Source: Sphingomonadaceae bacterium (GTDB taxonomy: Bacteria; Pseudomonadota; Alphaproteobacteria; Sphingomonadales; Sphingomonadaceae). From it: a stretch of DNA of 64,000 nucleotides. Position 1 is the first letter of the stretch. Every line of letters begins with the position of its first letter. Shown here in pieces: positions 52,900-62,157 of this stretch. The position numbers were made by a program, and so were the translations under genes. The stretch lies in NCBI GenBank assembly GCA_021741065.1, contig JAIOYN010000001.1, positions 1 through 64,000 on the forward strand, read 5' to 3'. The notes beneath the pieces were generated by a model, which saw nothing but the letters and a program-made list of their open reading frames with translations, did not search any database and had not been told where the DNA came from.

Positions 52900-55326
52900 G
52901 TGCTTACACTAAATCATCGGACCAAGGTCCGCACGGCCATGGCCGCATTGCTGACATCAACTGCTTTTGGCGTTGTCGTTCCTGCAATGGCGCAGGAAGC
53001 CGCTGACGCGGACAGCAATGTCATCGTCGTCACCGCGCAAAAGCGCGAACAGAATTTGCAGGACGTGCCCATCGCGATCAACGCCATTGGCAATGAAAAG
53101 CTCGACCAATTGCAGGTCAGCGAATTGCAGGATGTTGTGAAATTCCTGCCTTCGGTCACCATTCAGCAAGGCGGACCCGGTTTCGCGCAAGTCTATTTCC
53201 GTGGCGTGGCCTCTGGCGAAAACGCGAACCACTCGGCTTCGCTGCCAACGGTTGGTACCTATCTTGACGAAATGCCGATCACGACCATTCAAGGTGCGCT
53301 CGATCTGCATGCTTATGACCTTGCACGTGTCGAGGCGCTCGCCGGACCGCAGGGCACATTATATGGCGCAAGCTCGATGGCCGGCACGTTGAAGCTGGTC
53401 ACTAACGCGCCGGATACATCTGGTTTCTACGGCAGCGCTGGCGTTGAGCTGAACACTGTTGCCCATGGCGATATTGGATCGATTTACGAAGGCTTCGTCA
53501 ACGTACCGATTGCCGAAGGTGCGGCAGCGCGTCTGGTTGGCTGGTATCGCGACGATGGCGGCTATATCGACAATATTGCGGGTAGCCGGACTTATGCCTC
53601 ATCCGGCATCAAGCAGAGCAACGCCGCATTGGTTGAAAAAAACTATAACGACGCCGAAACTTATGGCGCGCGTTTGGCGCTGGGTATTGACCTTGACGAC
53701 AATTGGACCATCAAGCCCACAGTGATGGGTCAGGTCCAGAATACGCAAGGTAGCTATTCTCAAGAACGATCGGGACAGACCAAGAAGGAACTGCAGACCG
53801 TCCAATACAACCCCGAAGGCAGCCGCGATAAATGGATTCAGGCGGCGCTGACGGTTGAAGGGAAAATCGGTAATTGGGATGTGACCGCGACGGGCGGCCA
53901 TTTGCGCCGCAAGACCGAAACACAGTCGGATTATTCGGATTACGCGTATTTCTATGATGCGCTGTCCGGTTACGGCAACTATTTCTACGACAATGCCGGG
54001 GCTCTTGTGAACCCGAACCAATATATCCAAGGCATTGACCGGTACAAGAAAAGCTTCGGTGAATTGCGGGTCGCAAGCCCAGCCGACGCACCCATGCGCT
54101 TCATCGGCGGTCTATTTGCACAACGCCAGTCGCACAATATTGAACAAAATTACATCATCGACAAAATTGCCGATGCCATCACTGTGACGGGAACCGACAG
54201 CAATATCTGGTTGACCAAGCAGCAGCGGGTTGACCGCGATTATGCTGCGTTCGGTGAATTGACCTATGATTTGACGGAGAAGCTCTCGCTGACCGGCGGC
54301 TTGCGTTATTATAAATTCGATAACTCGTTGCAGGGCTTCTTCGGCTTTTCTGGTGGCTATTCTAGCAAGACAGGCGAAGCCGCCTGCCTCAACACCAATG
54401 GCACCACGCGGCGCGCCAACCCGGCGGGAACGCCTGTGCCCATTCTTGTTGATGGCAGCCCTTGCACCAATGTCGACAAATCCACGTCGGACACGGGCTT
54501 CATCCAAAAAATGAACGCAACATATAAAGTCAATGACGATGTCTTGCTCTATACTACATGGTCGCGCGGTTTCCGTCCTGGCGGGATCAACCGTCGCGGT
54601 ACCTTGCCGCCTTATGGTTCGGACAAGCTCGACAATTATGAATTGGGCTGGAAAACCACATTTGGTGCGTTCCGTTGGAACGGCGCTGTGTTCCAGGAAG
54701 ATTGGAATAATATCCAGCTTTCCTTCTTGGGTGCGAACGGCCTGACCGAAATCCGCAATGCCGGTGTTGCCCGTATTCGCGGTCTCGAAATGGACGCGGG
54801 ATACCGTGCTGGCGGGTTTAGCCTGAACGCTGGCTTTAGCTATAATGACGCGTCCATCCGCCGCGATTTCTGCGCGATTGCCAATGCAACTTTTGATTGC
54901 ACCACGGCTGGCAATTCCTTGCTGGCGGAGTCTGGATCGCGTTTGCCTGTGACTGCCAAGGTTAAGGGCAATGCCATTGCACGGTACGAATTCCCTGTCG
55001 CGGATTGGGATGGTCATGTGCAGTTCGCGGTCAATCACACGGGCAGCCGCCGGAGCGATTTGCGGCCCGCGCAGAATAGCATCAAAGGCAATCTGGATGC
55101 CTATACCACCGCTGACTTCTCGGTTGGCGTGAAGAATGAGGCATGGTCGATTGAGGCATTTGCCACAAATCTGTTCGATACACGTGGCGTGGTGAACACC
55201 GGCGTCCAGTGTCTTGAAACGGTCTGCGGAACGGGTGTCACGGCGTCAACGCCAACAGGTGGCGCGTTTTACGACGTGCTCATCAAGCCACGCGTCATCG
55301 GCGTGAAATTCTCGCGCGATTTTTAA
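52900..55326 (+). CDS. TonB-dependent outer-membrane receptor
   Basis: An 808-residue receptor. Start chosen at a GTG with AGGGGG five bases upstream, giving a normal signal peptide (VRTAMAALLTSTAFGVVVPAMAQ). Then come a TonB box NVIVVTAQKREQNLQDVPIAI, the plug (LQDVVKFLPSVTIQQGGPGFAQVYFRGVASG, VGTYLDEMPITTIQGALDLHAYDLARVEALAGPQGTLYGASSMAGTLKLVT) and a barrel ending PRVIGVKFSRDF. It belongs to the large sphingomonad group with QKR-x-Q-x-L-QDVP boxes, whose substrates range over aromatics, flavins and glycans. Downstream of a TPR sulfotransferase and followed by its own terminator. Confidence 0.93.
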   Translation: MLTLNHRTKVRTAMAALLTSTAFGVVVPAMAQEAADADSNVIVVTAQKREQNLQDVPIAINAIGNEKLDQLQVSELQDVVKFLPSVTIQQGGPGFAQVYFRGVASGENANHSASLPTVGTYLDEMPITTIQGALDLHAYDLARVEALAGPQGTLYGASSMAGTLKLVTNAPDTSGFYGSAGVELNTVAHGDIGSIYEGFVNVPIAEGAAARLVGWYRDDGGYIDNIAGSRTYASSGIKQSNAALVEKNYNDAETYGARLALGIDLDDNWTIKPTVMGQVQNTQGSYSQERSGQTKKELQTVQYNPEGSRDKWIQAALTVEGKIGNWDVTATGGHLRRKTETQSDYSDYAYFYDALSGYGNYFYDNAGALVNPNQYIQGIDRYKKSFGELRVASPADAPMRFIGGLFAQRQSHNIEQNYIIDKIADAITVTGTDSNIWLTKQQRVDRDYAAFGELTYDLTEKLSLTGGLRYYKFDNSLQGFFGFSGGYSSKTGEAACLNTNGTTRRANPAGTPVPILVDGSPCTNVDKSTSDTGFIQKMNATYKVNDDVLLYTTWSRGFRPGGINRRGTLPPYGSDKLDNYELGWKTTFGAFRWNGAVFQEDWNNIQLSFLGANGLTEIRNAGVARIRGLEMDAGYRAGGFSLNAGFSYNDASIRRDFCAIANATFDCTTAGNSLLAESGSRLPVTAKVKGNAIARYEFPVADWDGHVQFAVNHTGSRRSDLRPAQNSIKGNLDAYTTADFSVGVKNEAWSIEAFATNLFDTRGVVNTGVQCLETVCGTGVTASTPTGGAFYDVLIKPRVIGVKFSRDF

Positions 55327-55430
55327 CGATTGTTCACTTTTCTTCGTACAAAAAATTTGTAGTAAGAAAAGTGTAACATCGTGCGAAAGCGCATGACATA
55401 AAGTTTGTCGCCAAAAGCGACAGGGGGAGG

Positions 55431-55459
55431 AAGCCGGATCTGAAAAGGTCCGGCTTTTT
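55431..55459 (+). terminator. Intrinsic terminator after the TonB receptor
   Basis: An 8-bp stem AAGCCGGA/TCCGGCTT with a ten-base loop is followed by a T run, about 100 bases after the receptor stop. A second small hairpin (TGTCGC/GCGACA) precedes it. Confidence 0.85.
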
Positions 55460-55480
55460 CATTTCCCCTTGCTGTGTTCT

Positions 55481-57100
55481 TTACGCAAATATCCGTTTGA
55501 ACAGGCTGCGGTCGGCGAGCACTTCGGTAGCGCAATTATGCCCCGGAGCGCCGGTCACACCGCCGCCCGGATGGCTGCCCGCGCCGCACATATACAGGCC
55601 CTTTAACGGCCCGCGATAGGCGCCGTGGCCCAAAATCGGGCGCGCAGACCATAACTGGTCAAGGCTCATATTGCCGTGCATGATGTCGCCGCTGACCAGT
55701 CCGAATTTCCGCTCCAGCCCCTTGGGACTGAGGATTTGGCGGCCCAAAACCGACGCGCGGAAGCCGGGGGCATAAGCCTCCACTGTGCTGATGATGTCAT
55801 CGGCAGCTTGGCCTTCTTCGGCGTCCCAATCGCGTGCTGTGCCATCGGCATTATTGGGCAGTTCTGGCGCAAATTGCTGACAGAACAGGCTCGCAACATG
55901 CTGCCCTGCGGGCGCAAGGCTGTCGTCGACAGTCGAGGGGATAAGGATTTCGACGATGGGCTTTTGCGACCAGCCATCGCGCTTTGCATCCAAAAAGGCG
56001 CGGTCCATATAATCCAATGTCGGCGCGATGATGATGCCCGATTGATGATGCTCGCCCGCTTCGGGAAGGCAGGTGAATTTGGGCAGTTCGGACAAAGCGA
56101 CATTCATGCGGAACGTGCCGCTGCCTGCCTTGAAACCCTTTACGCGGCGTTTGAATTCCGGCTTCAGGTCGGCATCATCGAATAGGCGTTCGTACAGCAG
56201 CTTTGGCCCAACATTGGAAATCACGCGGTCCGCGACAATTTCTTCGCCGCTTTCAAGACGCACGCCCGCGACCTTTTCACCGTCCACCAACACGCGTGAT
56301 ACGGGCGCTTCCAAGCTGATTTCGACGCCAAGATCGCGGCATACCTTGGCCATGATCTGCGTGATCGCACCCATGCCGCCGATGCTGTGGCCCCACGCGC
56401 CCTTATTGCCATTCACTTCGCCAAAGACGTGGTGCAGCAGGACATAAGCGCTGCCGGGCGTATCGGGGCTGGCATAGTTGCCGACGACTGCGTCAAAACC
56501 GAACGCGGCCTTTACCGCTTCGCTTTCGAACCAGCTATCCAAGAAGCTGCGCGCCGATTTGGTGAAGAGTTCCAGCACGTGCCGTTGCTGCGATAGGTTG
56601 AGCTTCATCAGCCCGCGCCCCTGTACGGCGGCATCGATAAGGGTTTTTAGGCCATCGCCCACATTAGGCGGCGACCGCAATGCAAGATCGCGCAGGACGT
56701 CGGCGACGCCTTCCAACATGTCATAATATTGCGGCAAGACCGCTGCGTCATGCTTTGAAAAGCGGGCGAATTCGGCCTGCGTCCGCTCCAGCCCGCCACC
56801 GAGTTTCAAATAGCCGCCATCTTCTTGTGGTAGGAAGTTGGAAATAGGCCGTTCAATGACGCGATAGCCATGATCGACCAGCTTCATGTCGGCAATGACT
56901 TTGGGTTGAAGCAGGCTGACGGTGTAGCTGGCGACCGAGTTGCGGAAACCGGGGTGGAATTCTTCGGTAACCGCCGCGCCGCCAACGACATCGCGGCGCT
57001 CGACGATGCGGACCTTTAGGCCTGCGCGCGCGAGATAAAAGGCGCAGACAAGGCCATTATGGCCAGCACCGATGATAAGGGCGTCATATTTTTGGGTCAT
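55481..57100 (-). CDS. FAD-dependent oxidoreductase, phytoene-desaturase-like (PYROXD2 group)
   Basis: A 539-residue flavoprotein of the COG1233/PYROXD2-like group. The dinucleotide motif is YDALIIGAGHNGLVCAFYLARAGLKVRIVERRDVVGGAAVTEEFHPGFR. The middle has GAWGHSIGGMGAITQIMAKVCRDLGVEI, and the C-terminus YRGPLKGLYMCGAGSHPGGGVTGAPGHNCATEVL, the FAD-closing signature. This group is related to carotenoid desaturases, but no carotenoid gene is nearby and most members have unknown substrates. The ATG overlaps the stop of the Rieske oxygenase gene (ATGA), so they form one operon. Confidence 0.88.
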   Translation of the reverse strand: MTQKYDALIIGAGHNGLVCAFYLARAGLKVRIVERRDVVGGAAVTEEFHPGFRNSVASYTVSLLQPKVIADMKLVDHGYRVIERPISNFLPQEDGGYLKLGGGLERTQAEFARFSKHDAAVLPQYYDMLEGVADVLRDLALRSPPNVGDGLKTLIDAAVQGRGLMKLNLSQQRHVLELFTKSARSFLDSWFESEAVKAAFGFDAVVGNYASPDTPGSAYVLLHHVFGEVNGNKGAWGHSIGGMGAITQIMAKVCRDLGVEISLEAPVSRVLVDGEKVAGVRLESGEEIVADRVISNVGPKLLYERLFDDADLKPEFKRRVKGFKAGSGTFRMNVALSELPKFTCLPEAGEHHQSGIIIAPTLDYMDRAFLDAKRDGWSQKPIVEILIPSTVDDSLAPAGQHVASLFCQQFAPELPNNADGTARDWDAEEGQAADDIISTVEAYAPGFRASVLGRQILSPKGLERKFGLVSGDIMHGNMSLDQLWSARPILGHGAYRGPLKGLYMCGAGSHPGGGVTGAPGHNCATEVLADRSLFKRIFA

Positions 57101-58257
57101 TTTTTGCTCCAGCCCGATGCCGGGCGTTGTTCGAGGCGCGCCTCGGGAATGATGTTGCGGATTTGGCGGCAGAAGCTTTTCAAGCACACTTCCTTGTCGG
57201 ACAGCGGACCCATGGAAAAACTGCGGCTGGCCATGCCTTGCTGCACGCGGGTGATGAGGACGGTGTCCTCCGCATTGACTTGCCGGTTGATACGCCAGTT
57301 GAGGTAACGCGCGGCCCGCATTTCGCGGCGGTCATCTTTAAGGACGTAACTGATCTCCCGGATGACGCAGCTATCGGGCCCCGTGGGCAGCCATTGCATG
57401 AAATCTACTTGGTCAGGGTAAATGTCGAAAGCGACTGACGGCCATAGCTTGAAATAGAGCCAGCGTTTCTGATTAATGGCGGGCAAATGCGGCACAGGTG
57501 GCAGCAGGTTTTGATAGGCGCGTTCCGACCAATTGGCCGATGGCCGGTCGACAAGGTCGCCCCACATGCGGTCAACATGCGGCTCTGCCTCAACACCATA
57601 GCTTTTGCCGAACAGGCGCGTGAGGCCGGGATGCGCGACGGGGATGTGCAAGCCATCGGAATAATTGTCGCCGACATTTTTCCAGTTCACCGCGCGCGGG
57701 CGCATGGTGACGCGGCCAAGTGCCCGCAGTTCTTCAAAACAATAAGGCGCAACTTGCGCTTCATAAGGCGCCATCATGTCGGCCACTGAAGGCCCGCCGC
57801 TTTCCAGACGGACGAATATAAACCCGCGCCAAATTTCCATATCGACGGGCACAAGGCCGGCCTTATCCTTGTCGAGCGTCGGGTAAGATGCGCTGTCGGG
57901 CACGCCGGTCAAGCGGCCGTCGAGATCATAGGTCCAAGCGTGATAGGGGCAGACCAATTTCTTGGCGCAACCGCCGGAACCATCGACCAAGCGGCTGCCC
58001 CGGTGGCGGCAGACATTGGTGAAGGCGCGCAGCACTTGGTCCGCGCCGCGCACGACGATGACGCTTTCATTGATATAATCGAGGCTGTGCCAGTCACCTT
58101 CACCTGCAACGTCGCTGACATGGCACACCACTTGCCATGACGGGCGGAAGATGCGGTCCACCTCCAGCGCGGCGAATTCAGGATCATCATAGGTCCAAGC
58201 CGGCAGGCTCCAGCCTTCCAGATGATCTTGCGGTGTATGTGCGCCTGATTCGGACAT
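57097..58257 (-). CDS. Rieske non-heme iron oxygenase, alpha subunit
   Basis: A 386-residue terminal oxygenase. The Rieske cluster motif is CRHRGSRLVDGSGGCAKKLVCPYHAW (CxH..CxxH, about residues 85-110). The mononuclear iron motif is in VGDNYSDGLHIPVAHPGL near residue 207, with two His and an expected later Asp. Single-component architecture with no beta subunit, ferredoxin or reductase gene beside it resembles the quaternary-amine demethylases (GbcA, StcD) and O-demethylases. A BetI-like regulator is divergent, which weakly favours an amine substrate. Start at the ATG preceded by GGGGAG; the longer open frame upstream runs over the regulator and is not coding. Confidence 0.9.
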   Translation of the reverse strand: MSESGAHTPQDHLEGWSLPAWTYDDPEFAALEVDRIFRPSWQVVCHVSDVAGEGDWHSLDYINESVIVVRGADQVLRAFTNVCRHRGSRLVDGSGGCAKKLVCPYHAWTYDLDGRLTGVPDSASYPTLDKDKAGLVPVDMEIWRGFIFVRLESGGPSVADMMAPYEAQVAPYCFEELRALGRVTMRPRAVNWKNVGDNYSDGLHIPVAHPGLTRLFGKSYGVEAEPHVDRMWGDLVDRPSANWSERAYQNLLPPVPHLPAINQKRWLYFKLWPSVAFDIYPDQVDFMQWLPTGPDSCVIREISYVLKDDRREMRAARYLNWRINRQVNAEDTVLITRVQQGMASRSFSMGPLSDKEVCLKSFCRQIRNIIPEARLEQRPASGWSKK

Positions 58258-58269
58258 CTTGCTCCCCTT

Positions 58270-58287
58270 GTTATACGAGTGTATAAC
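58270..58287. promoter_or_regulatory. TetR-type operator between the oxygenase operon and its regulator
   Basis: A perfect inverted repeat GTTATAC-N4-GTATAAC lies midway between the Rieske gene start (58257) and the regulator ATG (58294). Its position blocks both promoters, as expected for a divergent TetR-family repressor. The right arm includes TATAAC, which also fits a -10 element for the regulator, with TTGCTC 17 bases upstream as a weak -35. Confidence 0.75.
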
Positions 58288-58293
58288 AGCGGC

Positions 58294-58890
58294 ATGCAAT
58301 TGCGACAAGTCTTCACCCGCGAAAGTGCGGATACACGCCGCGACGCGTTGATTGCGGCAACGGCGCGTTGCTTGGCGACGCGCGGCGCACATGGGACATC
58401 GGTGCGCGCGATCTGTCTGGAGGCAGGGGTTTCGGCGGGTTTGCTGCGGCATTATTTTGACGGCATTGATGCGTTGGTGGCGGCAACCTATCGCGCAACC
58501 GGCGCGCGGGTCGCGGCGGCGTTGCATGCTTCTGTTGATGCTATTCCCGCCGATAACCCGCGCGGTCGATTGCTGGCCTTTGTCACCGCCAGTTTCCGCG
58601 CGCCGATTGCGGATCCGGAACTGCTCGCGACATGGCTGGCCTTTTGGAGCCTGTCGCGCACCGTGCCCGCCATTGGTGAAATTCACGATGAGATTTACGC
58701 CGAAAACCGGCAGGATATGGAGCGCCTCATCCGCGCCTGCCCCAATGCGCCGGAGGATGCTCGATTGGCGGCCGTGGCGCTGACGGCCTTGGTCGACGGC
58801 CTGTGGCTTGAACTCAGCTTGGGCAACGCGCCTTTCAGCGTTGTCGAGGCGGAGGCTTTGGCCGAAAAATGGCTAGATAGTTTTATTTAG
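58294..58890 (+). CDS. TetR family transcriptional regulator (BetI-like)
   Basis: A 198-residue repressor with an N-terminal helix-turn-helix (RRDALIAATARCLATRGAHGTSVRAICLEAGVSAGLLRHYFDGIDALVAATY) and a BetI-like ligand domain (AFWSLSRTVPAIGEIHDEIYAENR..LTALVDGLWLELSLG). It probably controls the divergent Rieske/FAD operon through the inverted repeat just upstream. The ATG lies seven bases after the -10-like TATAAC, with no ribosome site, so the mRNA may be leaderless; a GTG at 58279 is in frame but lies inside the operator. Confidence 0.9.
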   Translation: MQLRQVFTRESADTRRDALIAATARCLATRGAHGTSVRAICLEAGVSAGLLRHYFDGIDALVAATYRATGARVAAALHASVDAIPADNPRGRLLAFVTASFRAPIADPELLATWLAFWSLSRTVPAIGEIHDEIYAENRQDMERLIRACPNAPEDARLAAVALTALVDGLWLELSLGNAPFSVVEAEALAEKWLDSFI

Positions 58891-59004
58891 GACTGCCGGC
58901 GCGCTTGTCACAGCGCTGCAACAGCAATGGATTAGCCCGTGATGCGAAGCACCGATGCGGTGCACCCAACGGATATTTGGGAACACAAAAGGGGGAAGCC
59001 GGAC

Positions 59005-60630
59005 ATGTCATTCATAATCGATCGCCGCCAGCTGCTGGCCACCGCGGGATTTGGTCTGGGCGGGCTGATGCTGCCGGGCGGAGCTGCGATGGCGCAGACG
59101 CTTCTGGGCCTCACCGGATTTACGCATAATGTCGCGAGCGGAGAGCCGGGGCCGGACTCGGTTCTGTTGTGGACGCGTTATGTGAACCCAACGGGCGGCG
59201 CATCCAAGGTGCGGGTCGAAATTTCCGAAAGTCAGGATTTTGCCAAAATTGCGGGCGGCGGCGAAATGGTCACAGGGCCTTGGCGCGACCATACAGTGAA
59301 AATCACCATCGACAATCTTGCACCCGGCAAATGGCATTGGTTCCGCTTCATCGCGCCCGATGGCAGCATTTCGCCAGTTGGTCGCACCAAAACCCTGCCC
59401 GTCGGTAAAGCGGCGAAATTCAACATCGCGGTGTTTTCCTGCTCTAATTTGGGCTTTGGCGAATTCAACGCTTATGGCCATGCCGCCGCGCGGGACGACA
59501 TTGATCTCGTGCTCCACATGGGCGACTATATTTATGAATATGGCCGTGGCGGCTATGATGGCGGCGCGAAATTTGCCGCGCGGATATTCCCTGCGGATGA
59601 AATTCTGACGCTGGCGGATTACCGTTTACGCTACGCTAGCTATCGTTCGGACACGCAGTTACAGGCGCTGCACGCGAACTTCCCGATGATCGCCAATACC
59701 GACGATCATGAAACCGCCAATGACAGTTGGGAAGGCGGCGCGCAGAACCACAGCGTGGATGAAGGCGACTGGAATTCCCGGCGCAACGCCGCGATGCAGG
59801 TATGGCGCGAATGGTTGCCTGTGGGTGAGCAGCCTTGGAAGGAATATCCGATTGGCGACCTTGCGACTTATTATCGCACGGACACGCGCGCAGTCGCGCG
59901 GACCAAGCCTTATGCCTATAGTGACCTTCTTCGCTCGGGTGATCCGGCAAAGGCACTTTCCGAATATCGTGATGGCGCGTGGCGCGATCCTTCCATGACG
60001 ATGTTGGGCAGTGAACAAGAGGCGTGGCTGTCACGCGCGATTGGCCGCAATCGTTCCACATGGGCGGTGCTCGGTTCGGGTACTAATATGGGCTATAACT
60101 ACACGCCAGAGAACGCGATGGATTGGGTCCCTCAATTCGCGCCGGAACGCGCGAGCAATTATGTGCGGCAGGGCATCGCTGCGACAAAGGCGGGCTTACC
60201 CTATAATCTCGACAATTGGGGCGGTTACCCTGCAGCGCGGTCACGCTTGTTGGCGGCGGCGCAGCGCGCAGACGCAAACTTGGTGGTGGTAACGGGCGAT
60301 AGCCACAATGGCTGGGCTTATGACTTGCCCGAAGGCGGAAAGCCAGCCGGCGTTGAATTTGGCGGCCATAGCGTATCGTCGCCTGGCTTTGAAAGTGCCA
60401 TTCCGTTCACCGCACCGGCCGATGTCGCACGCAGCTTGCTTGACAACAGCAAGCAGGAATTGCGCTGGGTCGATACATCCAACCGCGGCTATATGCATTT
60501 GTCGCTCACCCCGCAGGCGGCGACCAATGAATGGGTGTTTATGCAGACGGTCAAGGACGTGTCGCTTGCCACCAAGACGAGCCATAAAATGAAAGTGCGC
60601 CCCGGTCGGAAGATATTGGAGCAAGCATAA
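59005..60630 (+). CDS. phoD: Tat-exported PhoD family alkaline phosphatase/phosphodiesterase
   Basis: A 541-residue PhoD. The leader IIDRRQLLATAGFGLGGLMLPGGAAMAQ has a twin arginine and a hydrophobic core, so Tat export of a folded metalloenzyme is likely. Next are the PhoD N-terminal domain (FTHNVASGEPGPDSVLLWTRYV) and the catalytic domain with FSCSNLGFGEFNAYGHAA, VLHMGDYIYEYGRGGYDG, MIANTDDHETANDSWEGG and VVTGDSHNGWAYDLP. It releases phosphate from mono- or diesters. An ATG 22 codons earlier gives a leader with an odd extension; GGGGGAAG before 59005 favours the shorter form. Neither a pho box nor a phosphate operon was seen. Confidence 0.92.
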   Translation: MSFIIDRRQLLATAGFGLGGLMLPGGAAMAQTLLGLTGFTHNVASGEPGPDSVLLWTRYVNPTGGASKVRVEISESQDFAKIAGGGEMVTGPWRDHTVKITIDNLAPGKWHWFRFIAPDGSISPVGRTKTLPVGKAAKFNIAVFSCSNLGFGEFNAYGHAAARDDIDLVLHMGDYIYEYGRGGYDGGAKFAARIFPADEILTLADYRLRYASYRSDTQLQALHANFPMIANTDDHETANDSWEGGAQNHSVDEGDWNSRRNAAMQVWREWLPVGEQPWKEYPIGDLATYYRTDTRAVARTKPYAYSDLLRSGDPAKALSEYRDGAWRDPSMTMLGSEQEAWLSRAIGRNRSTWAVLGSGTNMGYNYTPENAMDWVPQFAPERASNYVRQGIAATKAGLPYNLDNWGGYPAARSRLLAAAQRADANLVVVTGDSHNGWAYDLPEGGKPAGVEFGGHSVSSPGFESAIPFTAPADVARSLLDNSKQELRWVDTSNRGYMHLSLTPQAATNEWVFMQTVKDVSLATKTSHKMKVRPGRKILEQA

Positions 60631-60718
60631 GCCCGCTATTTAATCGACCAGTTAAATCGCCTTGATTTTATGCCTCTCCTCGCGCCATAGGAAAGCAATG
60701 GCGTGAGGAGAGAATGAC

Positions 60719-61837
60719 ATGCAAATGGCTGGGCTGGGATATAGCGAAGAACAGATCGAGCTTTTGGATGTGGCCACGAGCTTTTGCCGGGACAAGTCGC
60801 CCATCGACCGCGTCCGCAAGCTGATGGACAGCGATTTGGGCTATGACGCCGATGTCTGGGGCGAAATGGCGGCCTTGGGCTGGACGGCCATATCTATACC
60901 TGAGGCGCATGGAGGCGTTGGCCTGACGCTCGCCGAGGTTGTGCCGGTAGTCGAACAAATGGGCCGGCATTTGATGGCATCGCCTTTGGTATCATCGACC
61001 TTGGCATCGCAGGCGATCTTGGTGGGCGGTACGGAAGCGCAAACGTCCGAATGGCTGCCAAAGCTTGCCGAAGGCGCAATAGGCACGCTCGCTTTGTCCG
61101 AAGCGCATGGCGACTGGGACCTGCAGAATATAACGGCAACGGCAAAGCAGGCGGGTGATGCCGTTCATCTGTCTGGCGAGAAGCTTTTTGTTGCATGGGC
61201 GGAGACCGCCGATGTCGTCATTGCATCAGTGCATTTGGATGGCAAACCAGCTTTGGTTTTGCTCACCGCAGCCGACATTGCGGGCCGCCTGCGCCGCGAG
61301 TCGATTATTGACGAAACCAAGCGCAGCTTTGCCTTGTCGCTCGATGGCTTGGTCGTGGGGCGCGCGGCGTTGTTGGAAATCGACCGTGCGACATCGACCT
61401 TGTCGCACATCGAACAGGCCGCCAATCTATTGCAGAGTGCGGAAATGTGCGGCGGATCGCAAAGCGTGATCGATTATACCGTAAGCTATCTGCAAACGCG
61501 CAAGCAGTTTGGAAAGCTTATCGGCGAATATCAGGCGCTGAAGCACCCGACGGTTGATGCTTATGTTGAATATGAAAAGGCGCGGTCCCATTTGTACAGC
61601 GCTGCCAACAGTTTCAGTGACCAAGGCGTTGGCGAAATCGCCGTGCGCATGGCCAAGGCCGCGGCAGACGCAACCTATAGCTTTGCCGCCGACCGGGCGA
61701 TTCAATTTCATGGCGGCTTTGGCTTTACCCATGATTGCGATGCGGGCCTGCATCGCCGTGCCGCGATATTTCATGCGTCGCAATTTGGTGATGCGGCATG
61801 GCAACGCGCAAAGCTGGCCCCTTTGCTGCTCGGATAA
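60719..61837 (+). CDS. Acyl-CoA dehydrogenase family protein
   Basis: A 372-residue flavoprotein of the acyl-CoA dehydrogenase superfamily, oxidising an acyl-CoA to the enoyl-CoA with ETF. N-terminal helices (AALGWTAISIPEAHGGVGLTLAEVVPVVEQMG), a middle beta domain, and C-terminal helices with YLQTRKQFGKLIGEYQALKHPTVDAYVEYEKARSHLYSA and AIQFHGGFGFTHDCDAGLHRRAAIFHASQFG are all present. The usual catalytic Glu position could not be confirmed by eye; the TxxCDxxxHxR-like end suggests the steroid/short-branched subgroup. It is monocistronic here with no thiolase or CoA ligase around it. Confidence 0.88.
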   Translation: MQMAGLGYSEEQIELLDVATSFCRDKSPIDRVRKLMDSDLGYDADVWGEMAALGWTAISIPEAHGGVGLTLAEVVPVVEQMGRHLMASPLVSSTLASQAILVGGTEAQTSEWLPKLAEGAIGTLALSEAHGDWDLQNITATAKQAGDAVHLSGEKLFVAWAETADVVIASVHLDGKPALVLLTAADIAGRLRRESIIDETKRSFALSLDGLVVGRAALLEIDRATSTLSHIEQAANLLQSAEMCGGSQSVIDYTVSYLQTRKQFGKLIGEYQALKHPTVDAYVEYEKARSHLYSAANSFSDQGVGEIAVRMAKAAADATYSFAADRAIQFHGGFGFTHDCDAGLHRRAAIFHASQFGDAAWQRAKLAPLLLG

Positions 61838-62157
61838 CCGGTATATTGGGCCAAAGGGGCTGCGAGCCCGGGCGTTAACTTCAGGGCGGTAAAAGTTTAC
61901 CTTTTTTTACAATGCACCTCAGGCCGCAGTATTGGCTAAGTTTTGTGATATCCTCTCATATTGGCTGTATTTGTTCCCGTTCCGGCGGCGATATGCCGTG
62001 CATTTATACGCACCTGACTTAACGGATTGAATATAAGGCATAAGTATCGGGTCGCCTTGATACTTATCCATGTTCATTTTGCACGAACGCGAAACATGGG
62101 TGCATATTGCGATCCTATGCACCGATGTTTTTCCATAATGCGAGCTGCTGGAGGAAT
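61838..62157. other. Intergenic region with no recognised gene
   Basis: About 320 bases between the acyl-CoA dehydrogenase and the RidA-like gene. Short open frames show no family resemblance or ribosome site. The end contains the strong GGAGGAAT ribosome site of the following gene; I see no other structure. Confidence 0.5.

Noticed and set aside
57097-58686. A 529-residue Rieske protein starting at 58686
   Set aside because: The added N-terminus is antisense to the TetR gene and low in family similarity; the ATG at 58257 has a ribosome site and gives the normal length.
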